Source: RBG-16-66-20 sp035499575
GTDB taxonomy: Bacteria; Pseudomonadota; Gammaproteobacteria; Burkholderiales; SG8-39
DNA length: 64,000 bases
Reading direction: 5' to 3'
NCBI GenBank assembly: GCA_035499575.1
Contig: DATJYN010000115.1
Coordinates: 1 to 64,000 of the forward strand
Shown: piece by piece, positions 35,686-44,923 of the stretch
Numbering within the stretch: position 1 is the stretch's first letter
How the letters are laid out: each line of letters opens with the position of its first letter
Translations under genes and position numbers: made by a program
The notes under the pieces: model-generated
The model's database searches: none
Told to the model about the DNA's origin: nothing
What the model saw: only the letters and a program-made list of their open reading frames with translations

Positions 35686-36555
35686 TTAATGCATCTGCTG
35701 GATGCCGGCGAGTTGCCAGCCGCCCGGGCCGTTGACCGGCTTGGCGAGGTTCCACACCTCCTCGAAGCCCTGCGGTGCGTCGCCCGGCGATTCGCGCAGC
35801 GTCCCCGAGAAGCGGATGCTGGCCCAATGCTTGTCGCCCTCGGTGACCACTTCCAGCAAATCGGCATTCAGCGCCAGCACGTCCGTGTGCTGCTTCGCGC
35901 TGCCGCGCTGGATCACGTCCTTTCTCAGCTCCTCGAATAGTTCGTCGCTGGTGAATTCACGCAGCTCTTCCAGGTTGCCCTGGTCGTTGGCGATTTGCAG
36001 GCGCATGTAGTTCAGCTTCGCGCTCTTGAGGAAACCGGCGACATCGAAGCCGTCGGGAACGTTCGTGCGCGCGGGTTGCTCAGTACTCTTCACGTCAAAA
36101 CCCGCCGCTTGCGAGGGGGGCGGTGCAGCGACTGTTTCGCTTCCAATACCCGCGTATTGGAACCGCTGTGGCGCCTCGCCGCGCTTCTGCGTCAACAGGC
36201 GCATGACGGCGATCATCGCAAATACGAGCAATCCCGCCAGCAGCATGCCGACCAGGGCGCCGCCCATGCCGTTGGCGCCCATCAGCCAGCCAAGCGCGCC
36301 GCCGAGGGCAAGCCCGCCCAGCAGCGGAGCCCACCGGGATAAACCGCTGGCCGGTTGCGGCTGAGCGCCAGCGGGCGTTGAGGCGGGCGCGGCCTGCTGC
36401 GCAGGCTTGGCCGGCGCGGCCGCGGGCGGTGCACTGGTAATGCTGCGCTGGGAACCGATCGAACGAGACCCGCCGAGGCGCTTGGCGTCGGCATCGGTGG
36501 CGATGAAGGCCGCGCACAACAATGCGGCGGTTAATCCGAGTAAAAACCTCGTCAT
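35686..36555 (-). CDS. Tim44-like domain membrane protein
   Basis: A 289-residue protein with a signal-like first helix (residues 1-24, ATDADAKRLGGSRSIG), a low-complexity Ala/Pro linker (38-70), two glycine-rich membrane helices (75-118), and a C-terminal Tim44-like domain (about 165-289) with FLKSAKLNYMRLQIANDQGN and GFEEVWNLAKPVNGPGGWQLAGIQ. The mitochondrial relative tethers Hsp70 at the import channel; the bacterial role is not known. Confidence 0.88.
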   Translation of the reverse strand: MTRFLLGLTAALLCAAFIATDADAKRLGGSRSIGSQRSITSAPPAAAPAKPAQQAAPASTPAGAQPQPASGLSRWAPLLGGLALGGALGWLMGANGMGGALVGMLLAGLLVFAMIAVMRLLTQKRGEAPQRFQYAGIGSETVAAPPPSQAAGFDVKSTEQPARTNVPDGFDVAGFLKSAKLNYMRLQIANDQGNLEELREFTSDELFEELRKDVIQRGSAKQHTDVLALNADLLEVVTEGDKHWASIRFSGTLRESPGDAPQGFEEVWNLAKPVNGPGGWQLAGIQQMH

Positions 36556-36573
36556 GGTGTACCTTGGGTGTCT

Positions 36574-36594
36574 GTAAGCTAAATGTCAGCTTAC
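36574..36594. repeat. 7-bp inverted repeat at the ubiE 3' end
   Basis: GTAAGCT (36574-36580) and AGCTTAC (36588-36594) are exact reverse complements around a 7-base spacer and overlap the ubiE stop codon. No T-run follows on either strand. It could be an mRNA processing hairpin or a protein-binding site before the Tim44-like gene. Confidence 0.35.
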
Positions 36595-37322
36595 CCCAGT
36601 TTGTAGCCGCGGTGTACCGCTACCGCGCCCGCGGCGAGATTGAAATATTCGACCTGCTCCAGCCCGGCTCGTTCCAGCATCGCCGCCAATGCCGCCTGGT
36701 CCGGATGCATGCGGATCGATTCCGCAAGGTATCGGTAGGCGCCGGCGTCACCGGCCACCCGCTTTCCGAGCCAGGGCAGCACGTGGAAGGAATACAGGTC
36801 GTACGGTTTCCGCAACGGCTTCCATACCCGGGAAAACTCCAGCACCAGCAGCCGGCCGCCGGGCTTGAGTACGCGCACCATCTCCGCGAGCGCCACGTCC
36901 TTGTGTGTCATGTTGCGCAGGCCGAAACCCACGCTCACGCAATCGAAGCGCGCATCGCCGAAAGGCAGCCGCTCGGCGTCGCAGCGCGTCGCAGGGATCA
37001 TCATCCCGGCGTCCAGCATCCGATCGCGGCCGCGCGCGAGCATCGGCGCGTTGATGTCGCTCATCCAGACTTCCGCGCCGCGCGCGGCGAAGGCGCGCGC
37101 CAGGTCGCCGCTGCCAGAGGCGACGTCGAGCACCCGTTCGCCGGGCCGGATGCGCGCCACCGACACCGTGAACGCCTTCCAGAGCCGGTGCAGGCCGAAA
37201 GACATCAGGTCGTTCATCAAATCGTAGCGCCCGGCGACCCGGTCGAAGACCTCTTCCACGCGCTTTGCCTTTTCCCCGTCGGCAACGCGTTCATATCCGA
37301 AGTGCGTCTCACTCACGCGCAT
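36591..37322 (-). CDS. ubiE: Demethylmenaquinone/ubiquinone C-methyltransferase UbiE
   Basis: A 243-residue SAM-dependent methyltransferase of quinone synthesis. It carries the FGYERVADGEKAKRVEEVFD start, the SAM loop VLDVASGSGDLARAF and the family block VSVGFGLRNMTHKDVALAEM. It begins at the base next to the end of the DUF971 gene. Confidence 0.96.
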   Translation of the reverse strand: MRVSETHFGYERVADGEKAKRVEEVFDRVAGRYDLMNDLMSFGLHRLWKAFTVSVARIRPGERVLDVASGSGDLARAFAARGAEVWMSDINAPMLARGRDRMLDAGMMIPATRCDAERLPFGDARFDCVSVGFGLRNMTHKDVALAEMVRVLKPGGRLLVLEFSRVWKPLRKPYDLYSFHVLPWLGKRVAGDAGAYRYLAESIRMHPDQAALAAMLERAGLEQVEYFNLAAGAVAVHRGYKLG

Positions 37323-37709
37323 TCACTCCCTGCTTGCACCCGCTCCGGCCAGCTTGACGAGATACTCCGCCCACAGGCGCTCCTGGTTCTCGCCCAGATG
37401 GTGGAGGTAATCCCAGGAATAGATGCCGGTAGCGTGGCCGTCGGAGAACGCCGGCTGCACGGCGTAGGAGCCGACCGGCTCGAGCGAGCGTATATCCACC
37501 TTGCTTTTGCCCACCTGCAGCACTTCCTGGCCAGGGCCGTGGCCGCGCACTTCCGCCGAAGGCGAATACACGCGCAGGAATTCGTAGGGCAGCTTGAAGG
37601 TCTTGCCGTCGGAGAACGAGATCTCCAGCAAGCGCGATTTCTGGTGCAACGTGATGCTGGACGGCACGGATGCCGTGGCGGCCGGCGCCCGGCCTGCTTC
37701 GCCGGACAC
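37323..37709 (-). CDS. DUF971 (gamma-butyrobetaine hydroxylase-like N-terminal) protein
   Basis: A 128-residue protein with the DUF971 pattern: LLEISFSDGKTFKLPYEFLR, VGSYAVQPAFSDGHATGIYSW and HLGENQERLWAEYL. The same fold forms the N-terminal domain of gamma-butyrobetaine hydroxylase, where it binds zinc; a link to iron-sulfur carrier proteins has been proposed for free-standing forms. It starts with GTG sharing bases with the upstream stop (TAGTG). Confidence 0.85.
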   Translation of the reverse strand: MSGEAGRAPAATASVPSSITLHQKSRLLEISFSDGKTFKLPYEFLRVYSPSAEVRGHGPGQEVLQVGKSKVDIRSLEPVGSYAVQPAFSDGHATGIYSWDYLHHLGENQERLWAEYLVKLAGAGASRE

Positions 37710-39316
37710 TAGGTGACCATTTCGTAGCCGCAGCGCTCGTAGTCGCTGCCGCGGTCGATGACCTCGGTGAGCCGCACCCTGATGTGGCCTTCGACATAGA
37801 CCTCGATCACGCGCTTGGGCTTGAACCAGCCTGCGGGCACCACCAGCGAGGGCGGCGCGTTCTGCGCGCTGACCCCGGTCAGCGACAGCGCCTGCAGGTA
37901 TTTCGCACCCATCACGTTCAGGCCGGTCGGCCGCACCGCCGTGGCGGCCGGCAGGCCGGGCAGCAGCCGCACGCCGCAGAAAAGGTCGCCGGCGTCGTTC
38001 TGCATGAGCCAGCGCACCTGGCCCAGCATGAAGCTCTTGGAGTCCGCGGGGCGCACGCCGATCAGCTGGCCGTGGCTGTAGCGCTTGCCCGGGTTGCCGG
38101 CACGCCGGACCATCCGCAATCCTTGCGAGCTCTCGTCCTCGATCTGCCAGTGCTCGAGCACGTAGCCGTGCACCACGCTGTAGTCGTCTTCTTCGCGCGT
38201 GCTGACGCGGCCGAAGGCGGCAATCTGGTCGCGCTGTGCGGCGGTGAGTTCCTTCGCTTCGCCGGGCTGCTTGAACACGTGTCCTGAGATGTAGTAATGG
38301 ATCGCGCCCATGTCGTTACAGGCCTGCGCGACGTCGGTGACGCGCTTGCGCTCGGCGGCGCGCGGCTGCTTCGCCTGGCACCATTGGCGGTAGAGGAACA
38401 CGAGCAGCTGCTCGCAGGAGGGCTGCACGCAGTCCTCTCCCAGCGCGAGCTTGGCGGGCGACTCGCCTTTGCGCAGCAGCCCGATCCGGTTGCGCAGGCT
38501 CTTGGCGAGGCGCTTGACGTCGAGGTAGCGCGGCTCTGCCGCCCGCGGACCCTCGCGCTCGGGGTACTGCTCGCTTTCCAGATCGACCACCAGCGGCGGA
38601 ATGTCCTCCTCGGGCGCCTCGCGGCTGATCTCGACCTTTTCCGCCCAGCGCTCAAGCAGGAAGGCGGCAAAAGTAAGCTGGCGCTGGCTCAGCTCATTTG
38701 GGTTCGCCATGCCGAGCAGCAGCGCGCGCATGTAGGCGATGCGCGGCGAGGTCTCGTTGACATCGCGGTTCAGGTAATCCTTGACCGCGTCGTCGGCGAC
38801 GCCAAGTTCCTCGGCGCGGGCATAGCCTTCGTGCAGTGCGCGCCATTCGCGCGACGGCACCTGGCGGTACGCACGATGATGGTGGAACATCTTCAGGCCG
38901 GTATAGGCGAGCACCCGCTGGCAGACCAGCGCCGCCTGCGCGGCCATGCCGGTTTCGTCGGCGCACACCGCCTGCAGGCAGTGCAGGTAGCCGAGGTGCA
39001 TCTCCTCCCAGAGCGCCAGCGTGTCGTCGAACACTGTGCTCTCGGCCTCGGCCATCGGCAGCGCGCGATTGGTGAAGCGGCGCGCCTGCTCGATTTCGAC
39101 GAACTGCACCGCCTCGCGCAGGGTTTCCAGCGCCGCCAGGCGGCTGATCGCCTTGGTAGCGTAGCGGTTGAATTCATGCAGTTGCGAGAGCAGCTGCTGT
39201 TGTGCCGCGGCGACATTAGCCAGCGGGACATTTTCCAGCCAAGCCTTGGCGCTCGCGGCATCGATGAACTCGGGCGCGGCGTTGGCGGCGAACTCGGGCA
39301 GGTCCAGGGCCTTCAT
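37709..39316 (-). CDS. Conserved hypothetical protein, 535 residues
   Basis: I do not recognise a named family with confidence. It is soluble-looking and Ala/Glu-rich: residues 1-250 are helical (LLSQLHEFNRYATKAISRLA), residues 300-420 contain QPSCEQLLVFLYRQWCQAKQ and MGAIHYYISGHVF, and the last 90 residues look beta-rich (RVIEVYVEGHIRVRLTEVI) in a way that could be PilZ-like. It overlaps the BPSS1780 gene (ATGA) upstream and DUF971 (TAGTG) downstream. A c-di-GMP role is a guess only. Confidence 0.75.
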   Translation of the reverse strand: MKALDLPEFAANAAPEFIDAASAKAWLENVPLANVAAAQQQLLSQLHEFNRYATKAISRLAALETLREAVQFVEIEQARRFTNRALPMAEAESTVFDDTLALWEEMHLGYLHCLQAVCADETGMAAQAALVCQRVLAYTGLKMFHHHRAYRQVPSREWRALHEGYARAEELGVADDAVKDYLNRDVNETSPRIAYMRALLLGMANPNELSQRQLTFAAFLLERWAEKVEISREAPEEDIPPLVVDLESEQYPEREGPRAAEPRYLDVKRLAKSLRNRIGLLRKGESPAKLALGEDCVQPSCEQLLVFLYRQWCQAKQPRAAERKRVTDVAQACNDMGAIHYYISGHVFKQPGEAKELTAAQRDQIAAFGRVSTREEDDYSVVHGYVLEHWQIEDESSQGLRMVRRAGNPGKRYSHGQLIGVRPADSKSFMLGQVRWLMQNDAGDLFCGVRLLPGLPAATAVRPTGLNVMGAKYLQALSLTGVSAQNAPPSLVVPAGWFKPKRVIEVYVEGHIRVRLTEVIDRGSDYERCGYEMVT

Positions 39317-40116
39317 GAGGGAATTGTAGGGGATTTGGGTGGTTCCACGCCGGCGGCGGCGCCTGCTTCAAATACGTCGCGGAAGCTCAGGTACGAGCTC
39401 GCAAACCACACCGGCAGCAGCGCCCAGACGACTGCAAACAGGGCCGTGTTCGCCTGCAGCGCGCTTCCCCCGAACAGCGTTGCGCCCGCGACCGCCAGCA
39501 GAAGCACGAACCCGAACAGCAGCGTCATGCCGGCGCCATACGCGACGAAAGCGCGCCAATTGATGAGCGCGGCGGCGGCGCTGAAGAATACGGCCTTGCC
39601 CGGCGTGACCTGCTTCCAGGCGACCAGCAGCGGCGCATACCAGAGCGCGCCCAGCAGCACCGTCTGCAAGCCCGCGCCGACGATCATCGCGAGCTGCAGC
39701 CCGGGATCCTGCAGGTCGTCGATTTCCATGCGAACCATCCCTGCCATCGCCTGCGCGAACAGACCACCGTCGGCCGGGATCGTGGCGCAGAGCACCACCA
39801 GCATCCCGGCCAGGTACACGCCGCCGAGCCGTAGCTGGGCCGGCAAGTTGCGGCGAAAGCCTGCAACCAGCAGCGCTGCGCCGGGCGGTGCGCCGCGCGA
39901 AGCCGCGCGCGCGATCGCGTGAGGGCCGACCAGCAGTGCGGGAACCAGCAGCCACACCAGGGCGAAGCCGATCGTCGGAATCGACAGCGCCAGCGTGAGA
40001 GCAAACAGGAAAGCGAGGGCGAACAGCAGCTGGCGCAGCGGCGCGACGCGGAAAATCACGAAGGCCTCCGCGATCCAGCGCAGGCCGGCGGCGGCGGCGA
40101 GCCGGTTGGCGCGCAT
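39313..40116 (-). CDS. BPSS1780-family membrane protein
   Basis: A 267-residue protein with about six membrane helices. The opening GLRWIAEAFVIFRVAPLRQLL and the later GALWYAPLLVAWKQVTPGKA segment are typical of this betaproteobacterial family. Function unknown. It sits 18 bases after thrB and is translationally coupled to the 535-residue protein. Confidence 0.85.
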   Translation of the reverse strand: MRANRLAAAAGLRWIAEAFVIFRVAPLRQLLFALAFLFALTLALSIPTIGFALVWLLVPALLVGPHAIARAASRGAPPGAALLVAGFRRNLPAQLRLGGVYLAGMLVVLCATIPADGGLFAQAMAGMVRMEIDDLQDPGLQLAMIVGAGLQTVLLGALWYAPLLVAWKQVTPGKAVFFSAAAALINWRAFVAYGAGMTLLFGFVLLLAVAGATLFGGSALQANTALFAVVWALLPVWFASSYLSFRDVFEAGAAAGVEPPKSPTIPS

Positions 40117-40134
40117 GTCTTTAGCAGGCCCGCT

Positions 40135-41097
40135 TCACGCGGGTGCGGCCCAGGGCGCCTGCATGCCGGGTGCGGCGCGCAGCGCGAGGATGTCGCGGAA
40201 ATGTTCCGGTTCGTGGACTTTCACCAGCTCGCCGGGCCGCGGCAGGTACTTGTCGTGCAGCCGGGAAAGCCAGAAGCGCAACGCAGCGGCGCGCAGCATC
40301 GCCGGCCAGGCCGCGCGCTCAGCGGCCTGCAGCGGACGCGCCGCCATGTATGCACCCAGCAGTGCCTGCGTGCGTGCTTCGTCCAGCCGGCGGTCGCGCT
40401 CCGGGTTTACCAGGCACCAGTCGTTGGCGCAGACCGCGAGGTCGTAGACAAAGCTATCGACGCCGGCGAAATAGAAATCGAAAACGCCGCTGATGCGCCC
40501 ATCGCGGAATACCGCGTTGTCGCGGAATAGATCCGCGTGCACCGCCGCACGCGGAAGATCGGGAAAGCGCTGCTGCGCCTGGAAGCGCAGTTCTTCCTCG
40601 AGCAGCTCCCCGCGCGCCGCATCCAGGAACGGCCGCACGTCGGCCGCCGCGTCACGCCACCACTTCGGCCCGCGCGGATTCTCCAGATAACCGTCGTACG
40701 AACACGCTGCGAGGTGCATGCGCGCGAGCAACTCGCCCAGTTCAGCGCAGTCGGCAGCATCTGGATTCTCGACCGACTTTCCTTCCAGCCGCGTGACCAG
40801 CGCCGCCGGCTTGCCGTTCAGGCTCGACAGAAAACGGTCGTTCAGGTCGGCGATCGGCGCCGGGCAGGGGATGCCATGGCGCGCGAGATGGGCCATCAGG
40901 TCGAGGTAGAACGGCAGTTCGGCAGCTGGCAGGCGCTCGAACAGCGTCAGCACGTAGCGCCCCTGGCCGGTGGTGACGAAGTAGTTGGTGTTCTCGATCC
41001 CCGCCGCGATCGGCTCGAGCGCGACCGGCACGCCGACCGAATAGTTTTTCAGCCAAGCGGCGAGCTGGCCGTCAGAGACTGGGGTGAAAACCGACAA
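40135..41097 (-). CDS. thrB: Homoserine kinase (aminoglycoside-phosphotransferase-fold type)
   Basis: A 320-residue kinase that phosphorylates homoserine for threonine synthesis. It is of the APH-fold type common in betaproteobacteria, not the GHMP type of E. coli. The catalytic AVHADLFRDNAVF and metal-binding VFDFYFAGVD are visible. The start is TTG 41097: an in-frame stop lies 15 bases upstream, and MSVFTPVSDGQLAAWL is the usual N-terminus. It competes with MetX for homoserine. Confidence 0.94.
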   Translation of the reverse strand: MSVFTPVSDGQLAAWLKNYSVGVPVALEPIAAGIENTNYFVTTGQGRYVLTLFERLPAAELPFYLDLMAHLARHGIPCPAPIADLNDRFLSSLNGKPAALVTRLEGKSVENPDAADCAELGELLARMHLAACSYDGYLENPRGPKWWRDAAADVRPFLDAARGELLEEELRFQAQQRFPDLPRAAVHADLFRDNAVFRDGRISGVFDFYFAGVDSFVYDLAVCANDWCLVNPERDRRLDEARTQALLGAYMAARPLQAAERAAWPAMLRAAALRFWLSRLHDKYLPRPGELVKVHEPEHFRDILALRAAPGMQAPWAAPA

Positions 41098-41126
41098 GCG
41101 GGAGTAACGTCAGCGGCCGGACGACA

Positions 41127-41459
41127 TCAGTCGAAGGTCTTGATCGTCCACATCGGCACGCGTACGCCGGGGTCGAGCGAATCGCGCAGCGTCCAGTTGC
41201 CGTTGCCGAGAGGATCTACCAGGTAATAGGGCGCGCCGTTCGCCGGCGTGACCTTGATCATCACGATGCGCCCGCCGTCGCGCACCTCCTCGATCTTGTC
41301 GCCTTTCTGCGGCGCGATGCGCACGTTTGCGTCGTCCGCGCCCTCGCGGACCACCGGCGGCGGCGGCGCTTCGGGCAGCGGCTCGAGCTTGGGCGGCGGC
41401 TGTTGCGCGAGCACGCCCGCGGCGGCGGCCGACAGAGCCAGAAATAGAACGCGACGCAT
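41127..41459 (-). CDS. DUF2782 secreted protein
   Basis: A 110-residue protein with a signal peptide (residues 1-18, GVLAQQPP) and a proline-rich linker. A beta-strand-rich domain follows with VRIAPQKGDKIEEVRDGGRI and VTPANGAPYYLVDP, the DUF2782 pattern. Function unknown. The gene is divergent from polA with 44 bases between; a TAGAAT box ends 6 bases before its ATG. Confidence 0.85.
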   Translation of the reverse strand: MRRVLFLALSAAAAGVLAQQPPPKLEPLPEAPPPPVVREGADDANVRIAPQKGDKIEEVRDGGRIVMIKVTPANGAPYYLVDPLGNGNWTLRDSLDPGVRVPMWTIKTFD

Positions 41460-41465
41460 GGGAGG

Positions 41466-41483
41466 ATTCTACTCCACTAGAAT
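41466..41483. promoter_or_regulatory. Back-to-back -10-like boxes between DUF2782 and polA
   Basis: TAGAAT reads leftward at 41471-41466 and rightward at 41478-41483. The leftward box would give transcripts starting at or next to the DUF2782 ATG (41459), so nearly leaderless. The rightward one leaves a leader of about 14 bases for polA. No good -35 boxes are seen. Confidence 0.4.
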
Positions 41484-41503
41484 AACGCGGAGCAGCGTCC
41501 CCG

Positions 41504-44221
41504 ATGCTCAATACTCTCCTGCTGGTCGACGGCTCTTCCTACCTGTACCGCGCGTTCCACGCGCTGCCCGAGCTGAAAAGCCCGCGCGGCGAGCCTACCG
41601 GCGCGATCCATGGCGTGCTCAACATGCTCAAGCGCCTGGCCGCCGATTATCCGGCTGCCGCGCGCGCCTGCGTTTTCGACGCCAAGGGAAAAACGTTCCG
41701 CGAGGACGCCTACCCCGCGTACAAGGCAAACCGGCCGTCGATGCCGGAGGATCTCGCCGGCCAAATAGAGCCGCTGAAGGAAGCCGTGGCGGCGCTCGGC
41801 TGGCCGGTACTGACCGTGCCCGGCGTGGAAGCCGACGACGTGATCGCGACGCTCGCCGGGGAAGCCAAACGCGGGGGCTGGAGCTGCGTTATTTCCACGG
41901 GCGACAAGGATCTTGCGCAGCTCGTCGACGAGCAGGTGACGCTTGTCAACACCATGTCCAACGAAAAGCTCGACCCCGCGGGCGTGCGGCAGAAGTTCGG
42001 CGTCGCGCCCGAGCAGATCGTCGACTACCTCTCGCTTACGGGCGACGCCGTGGACAACGTTCCCGGGGTCGAAAAGGTCGGGCCGAAGACCGCCGCCAAA
42101 TGGATCCAGAAGTACGGTTCGCTCGAACAGGTGATGGCGCATGCGGGCGAGATCCCCGGCGCGGTTGGCGAGAACCTGCGCAAGGCGCTCGATTGGCTTC
42201 CCAAGGGGCGCGAACTCCTGACCGTGAAACGCGACGTGAAGCTGACCGTCGGGTTGGGCGATCTGGGCGCGAAGGATGCCGATGCGGGGAAACTCGCGGA
42301 ATTTTTCGAGCGTTACGGCATGAAGGCGATGCTGCGCGAAATCCAGGGCAATAAGGCGGCCGAACCATCCGCCACACCTTCCACCGCCGCCGATCCGGTA
42401 AATCCGCCCGAGGAGGCACGGCGTCGCAAGTATCTCTCCCTGCAGGGCGAAGATCTTCATGTATTCCTGAAGAAGCTGGCAAGCGCCGAGTTGGTCGGCT
42501 TCGATACCGAAACGACGGGCCTCGAGCCGATGCTCGCGCGCCTTGTGGGCATGTCCTTCGCTTTTGGCGAAACGGCCTGGTACCTGCCGCTCGCGCACGA
42601 ATACCCCGGCGCGCCGGACCAGGCAGGCGCCGAAAAGGCGCTGCAGATCCTCAAGCCCTGGCTGGAGGGGGGGCGCCACCGCAAGGTCGGGCAGAACCTC
42701 AAGTTCGACGCCCATATTCTTGCCAACCACGGCGTGCGCCTGGGCGGCATTGCGCACGACACGCTGCTCGAGTCCTATGTCTACGAGGTACACGAGCGCC
42801 ACGACATGGACTCGATGGCGGCGCGGCACCTCGGCTGGAAGACCATCACCTACGACGAGGTGACCGGCAAGGGCGCCTCGCGCATCTCCTTCTCCGCGGT
42901 CGATATCGCGCGCGCCACCCAGTACGCCGCCGAAGACGCGGATTTCGCGCTCGCCGTTCACGCCGTCCTCTACCCGAAGATTGCGGCGGACGAAAAGCTT
43001 AAATCCATCTACGAGCACATCGAGATGCCGGTAATGCCCGTGCTCCTGCGGGTGGAGCGCAACGGGGTGCTGATCGACGGCGCCAAGCTGGAGGCGCAGA
43101 GCCACGAACTCGGCAAGGAAATGCTGAAGAAGGAGCAGGACGCCTACGCGGCGGCCGGGCAGCCTTTCAATCTCAGCTCGCCCAAGCAGCTCGGCGAAAT
43201 CCTGTTCGAGAAGCAGAAACTGCCGGTCAAGAAGAAAACGCCCAAGGGCCAGCCCTCCACCGACGAGGACGTGCTCGCCGAGCTCGCGCTCGACTACCCG
43301 CTGCCGAAGCTGCTGCTCGAGTACCGCGGCCTCGCCAAGCTGAAGTCCACCTACACCGACAAACTGCCGCGCATGGTCGATCCGAACACGGGGCGCGTGC
43401 ACACCACCTATTCCCAGGCGACCGCGGTGACGGGACGGCTCGCCTCGAACGATCCCAACCTGCAGAACATCCCGATCCGCACGCCGCAGGGCCGGCGCAT
43501 CCGCGAGGCTTTCATCGCGCCCGCGGGCAGCAAGATCATCTCCGCCGACTACTCGCAGATCGAGCTGCGCATCATGGCGCACCTGTCGGGCGACAAGGGG
43601 CTGTGCCATGCCTTCGAGCATGGCCACGACGTGCACCAGGCCACCGCCGCCGAGGTATTCGGCGTGCCGCTCGACAAGGTGAGCAAGGACGAGCGCCGCA
43701 CCGCCAAGGTGATCAACTTCGGCCTGATCTACGGCATGAGCGCGTTCGGTCTCGCGCAGAACCTCGGCATCGAGCGCGCCACCGCGCAGGCCTACATCGA
43801 GTCCTACTTCAACCGCTATCCGGGAGTGAAGAAATTCATGGACGAGACCCGGGAAAAGGCGCGCACGCTCGGCTACGTTGAAACCGTGTTCGGCCGGCGC
43901 CTGCGCCTGCCCGAGATCAATTCAGGCTCGCCCGCGCGCCGCCAGGGCGCGGAGCGCGCCGCGATCAACGCGCCGATGCAGGGCACCGCCGCCGATCTCA
44001 TCAAGCTGGCGATGATCGCCGTGCAGGAATGGCTGGACAGGAAAAAGATGAAGAGCTTGCTGATCATGCAGGTCCACGACGAACTGGTGCTGGAGGTTCC
44101 GGAGAAGGAGCTCGCCGACGTGAAGGAGAAGACGCGCGAGTTGATGCAAGGAGTCGCCAAGCTGCGCGTGCCCCTGATCGTCGACGTCGGCGTCGGGGAA
44201 AACTGGGACCAGGCGCACTAG
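41504..44221 (+). CDS. polA: DNA polymerase I
   Basis: A 905-residue repair and replication polymerase with all three activities. The 5'-3' exonuclease (residues 1-290) has LLVDGSSYLYRAFHALP and VEADDVIATL. The 3'-5' proofreading domain keeps its metal ligands (GFDTETTGLEP), so it should be active. The polymerase domain has ISADYSQIELRIMAHLSGD, the finger helix KVINFGLIYGMSAFGLA and the catalytic VHDELVLEVPE. Length is normal. Confidence 0.98.
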   Translation: MLNTLLLVDGSSYLYRAFHALPELKSPRGEPTGAIHGVLNMLKRLAADYPAAARACVFDAKGKTFREDAYPAYKANRPSMPEDLAGQIEPLKEAVAALGWPVLTVPGVEADDVIATLAGEAKRGGWSCVISTGDKDLAQLVDEQVTLVNTMSNEKLDPAGVRQKFGVAPEQIVDYLSLTGDAVDNVPGVEKVGPKTAAKWIQKYGSLEQVMAHAGEIPGAVGENLRKALDWLPKGRELLTVKRDVKLTVGLGDLGAKDADAGKLAEFFERYGMKAMLREIQGNKAAEPSATPSTAADPVNPPEEARRRKYLSLQGEDLHVFLKKLASAELVGFDTETTGLEPMLARLVGMSFAFGETAWYLPLAHEYPGAPDQAGAEKALQILKPWLEGGRHRKVGQNLKFDAHILANHGVRLGGIAHDTLLESYVYEVHERHDMDSMAARHLGWKTITYDEVTGKGASRISFSAVDIARATQYAAEDADFALAVHAVLYPKIAADEKLKSIYEHIEMPVMPVLLRVERNGVLIDGAKLEAQSHELGKEMLKKEQDAYAAAGQPFNLSSPKQLGEILFEKQKLPVKKKTPKGQPSTDEDVLAELALDYPLPKLLLEYRGLAKLKSTYTDKLPRMVDPNTGRVHTTYSQATAVTGRLASNDPNLQNIPIRTPQGRRIREAFIAPAGSKIISADYSQIELRIMAHLSGDKGLCHAFEHGHDVHQATAAEVFGVPLDKVSKDERRTAKVINFGLIYGMSAFGLAQNLGIERATAQAYIESYFNRYPGVKKFMDETREKARTLGYVETVFGRRLRLPEINSGSPARRQGAERAAINAPMQGTAADLIKLAMIAVQEWLDRKKMKSLLIMQVHDELVLEVPEKELADVKEKTRELMQGVAKLRVPLIVDVGVGENWDQAH

Positions 44222-44236
44222 GCGCCGAGCCTCAGG

Positions 44237-44923
44237 CTACTTCAACGCGCCAAACACCTTCTTGATGATGTCGCTGCCCGCCTGCACCGGATTCTGGCGG
44301 ATCTTCTTCTCTTCCTCGGCGACCATGTAGAACAGGCCGTCGAGCGACTTCTGCGTCACGTAGTCGTCCAGGTTGGCCTGGTCCTTCTTGATCAGCCCGA
44401 ATTGCGCGCCCTTCTGCGCGTACTGGTTGTACTTGTCCGCGAGCTTCACCTTGGCGGTCGCCTGCTTGACGATCGGCAAGAATTTCTCGCGCAGCTGGTC
44501 GCTGGTCGTGCGCTTGAAGTAATCGGTACCCGAGGTCTGGCCGCCGGTGAGGATGCCCTTGGCGTCCTGCACGCTCATCTTCTTGATCGACTCGGTGAAC
44601 AGCTTTTTCGCTTCCGGCACCGCCTGTTCGGCCGCCCGGTTCATGGTCAATACCAGTTCGTCGGCGTATTTGCCCATGCCGACGGTGTGCATGAGCTTTT
44701 CGTACTTCTTCAGCGAATCGGGTAGCGGGATTTTCACCGCGCTGTTGCCGAAGAAGCCGTCGGTCTTGCCGAGAGAGTCGACTGCCGCGCCGGCGCCCTT
44801 CTCAAGCGCCGCCTTTAAGCCGGAAGCCGCGTCCTGGTTGCTGAGCGCATCGAGGTTTGCCTGCGCCGGCATCGTCCAGCCCAGCAGTAGCGCGAGGAAC
44901 AGGGGAATACCGCGAGCGGTCAT
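44237..44923 (-). CDS. DUF4197 secreted protein
   Basis: A 228-residue protein with a signal peptide (residues 1-23, LLLGWTMPAQA-N) and a helical DUF4197 domain with GLKAALEKGAGAAVDSLGK, FGNSAVKIPLPDSLKK and TDYFKRTTSDQLREKFLPIV. Function unknown. ATG 44923 has GGAGG five bases upstream, which decides it over the in-frame TTG at 44935. It converges on polA with a 15-base gap. Confidence 0.88.
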   Translation of the reverse strand: MTARGIPLFLALLLGWTMPAQANLDALSNQDAASGLKAALEKGAGAAVDSLGKTDGFFGNSAVKIPLPDSLKKYEKLMHTVGMGKYADELVLTMNRAAEQAVPEAKKLFTESIKKMSVQDAKGILTGGQTSGTDYFKRTTSDQLREKFLPIVKQATAKVKLADKYNQYAQKGAQFGLIKKDQANLDDYVTQKSLDGLFYMVAEEEKKIRQNPVQAGSDIIKKVFGALK

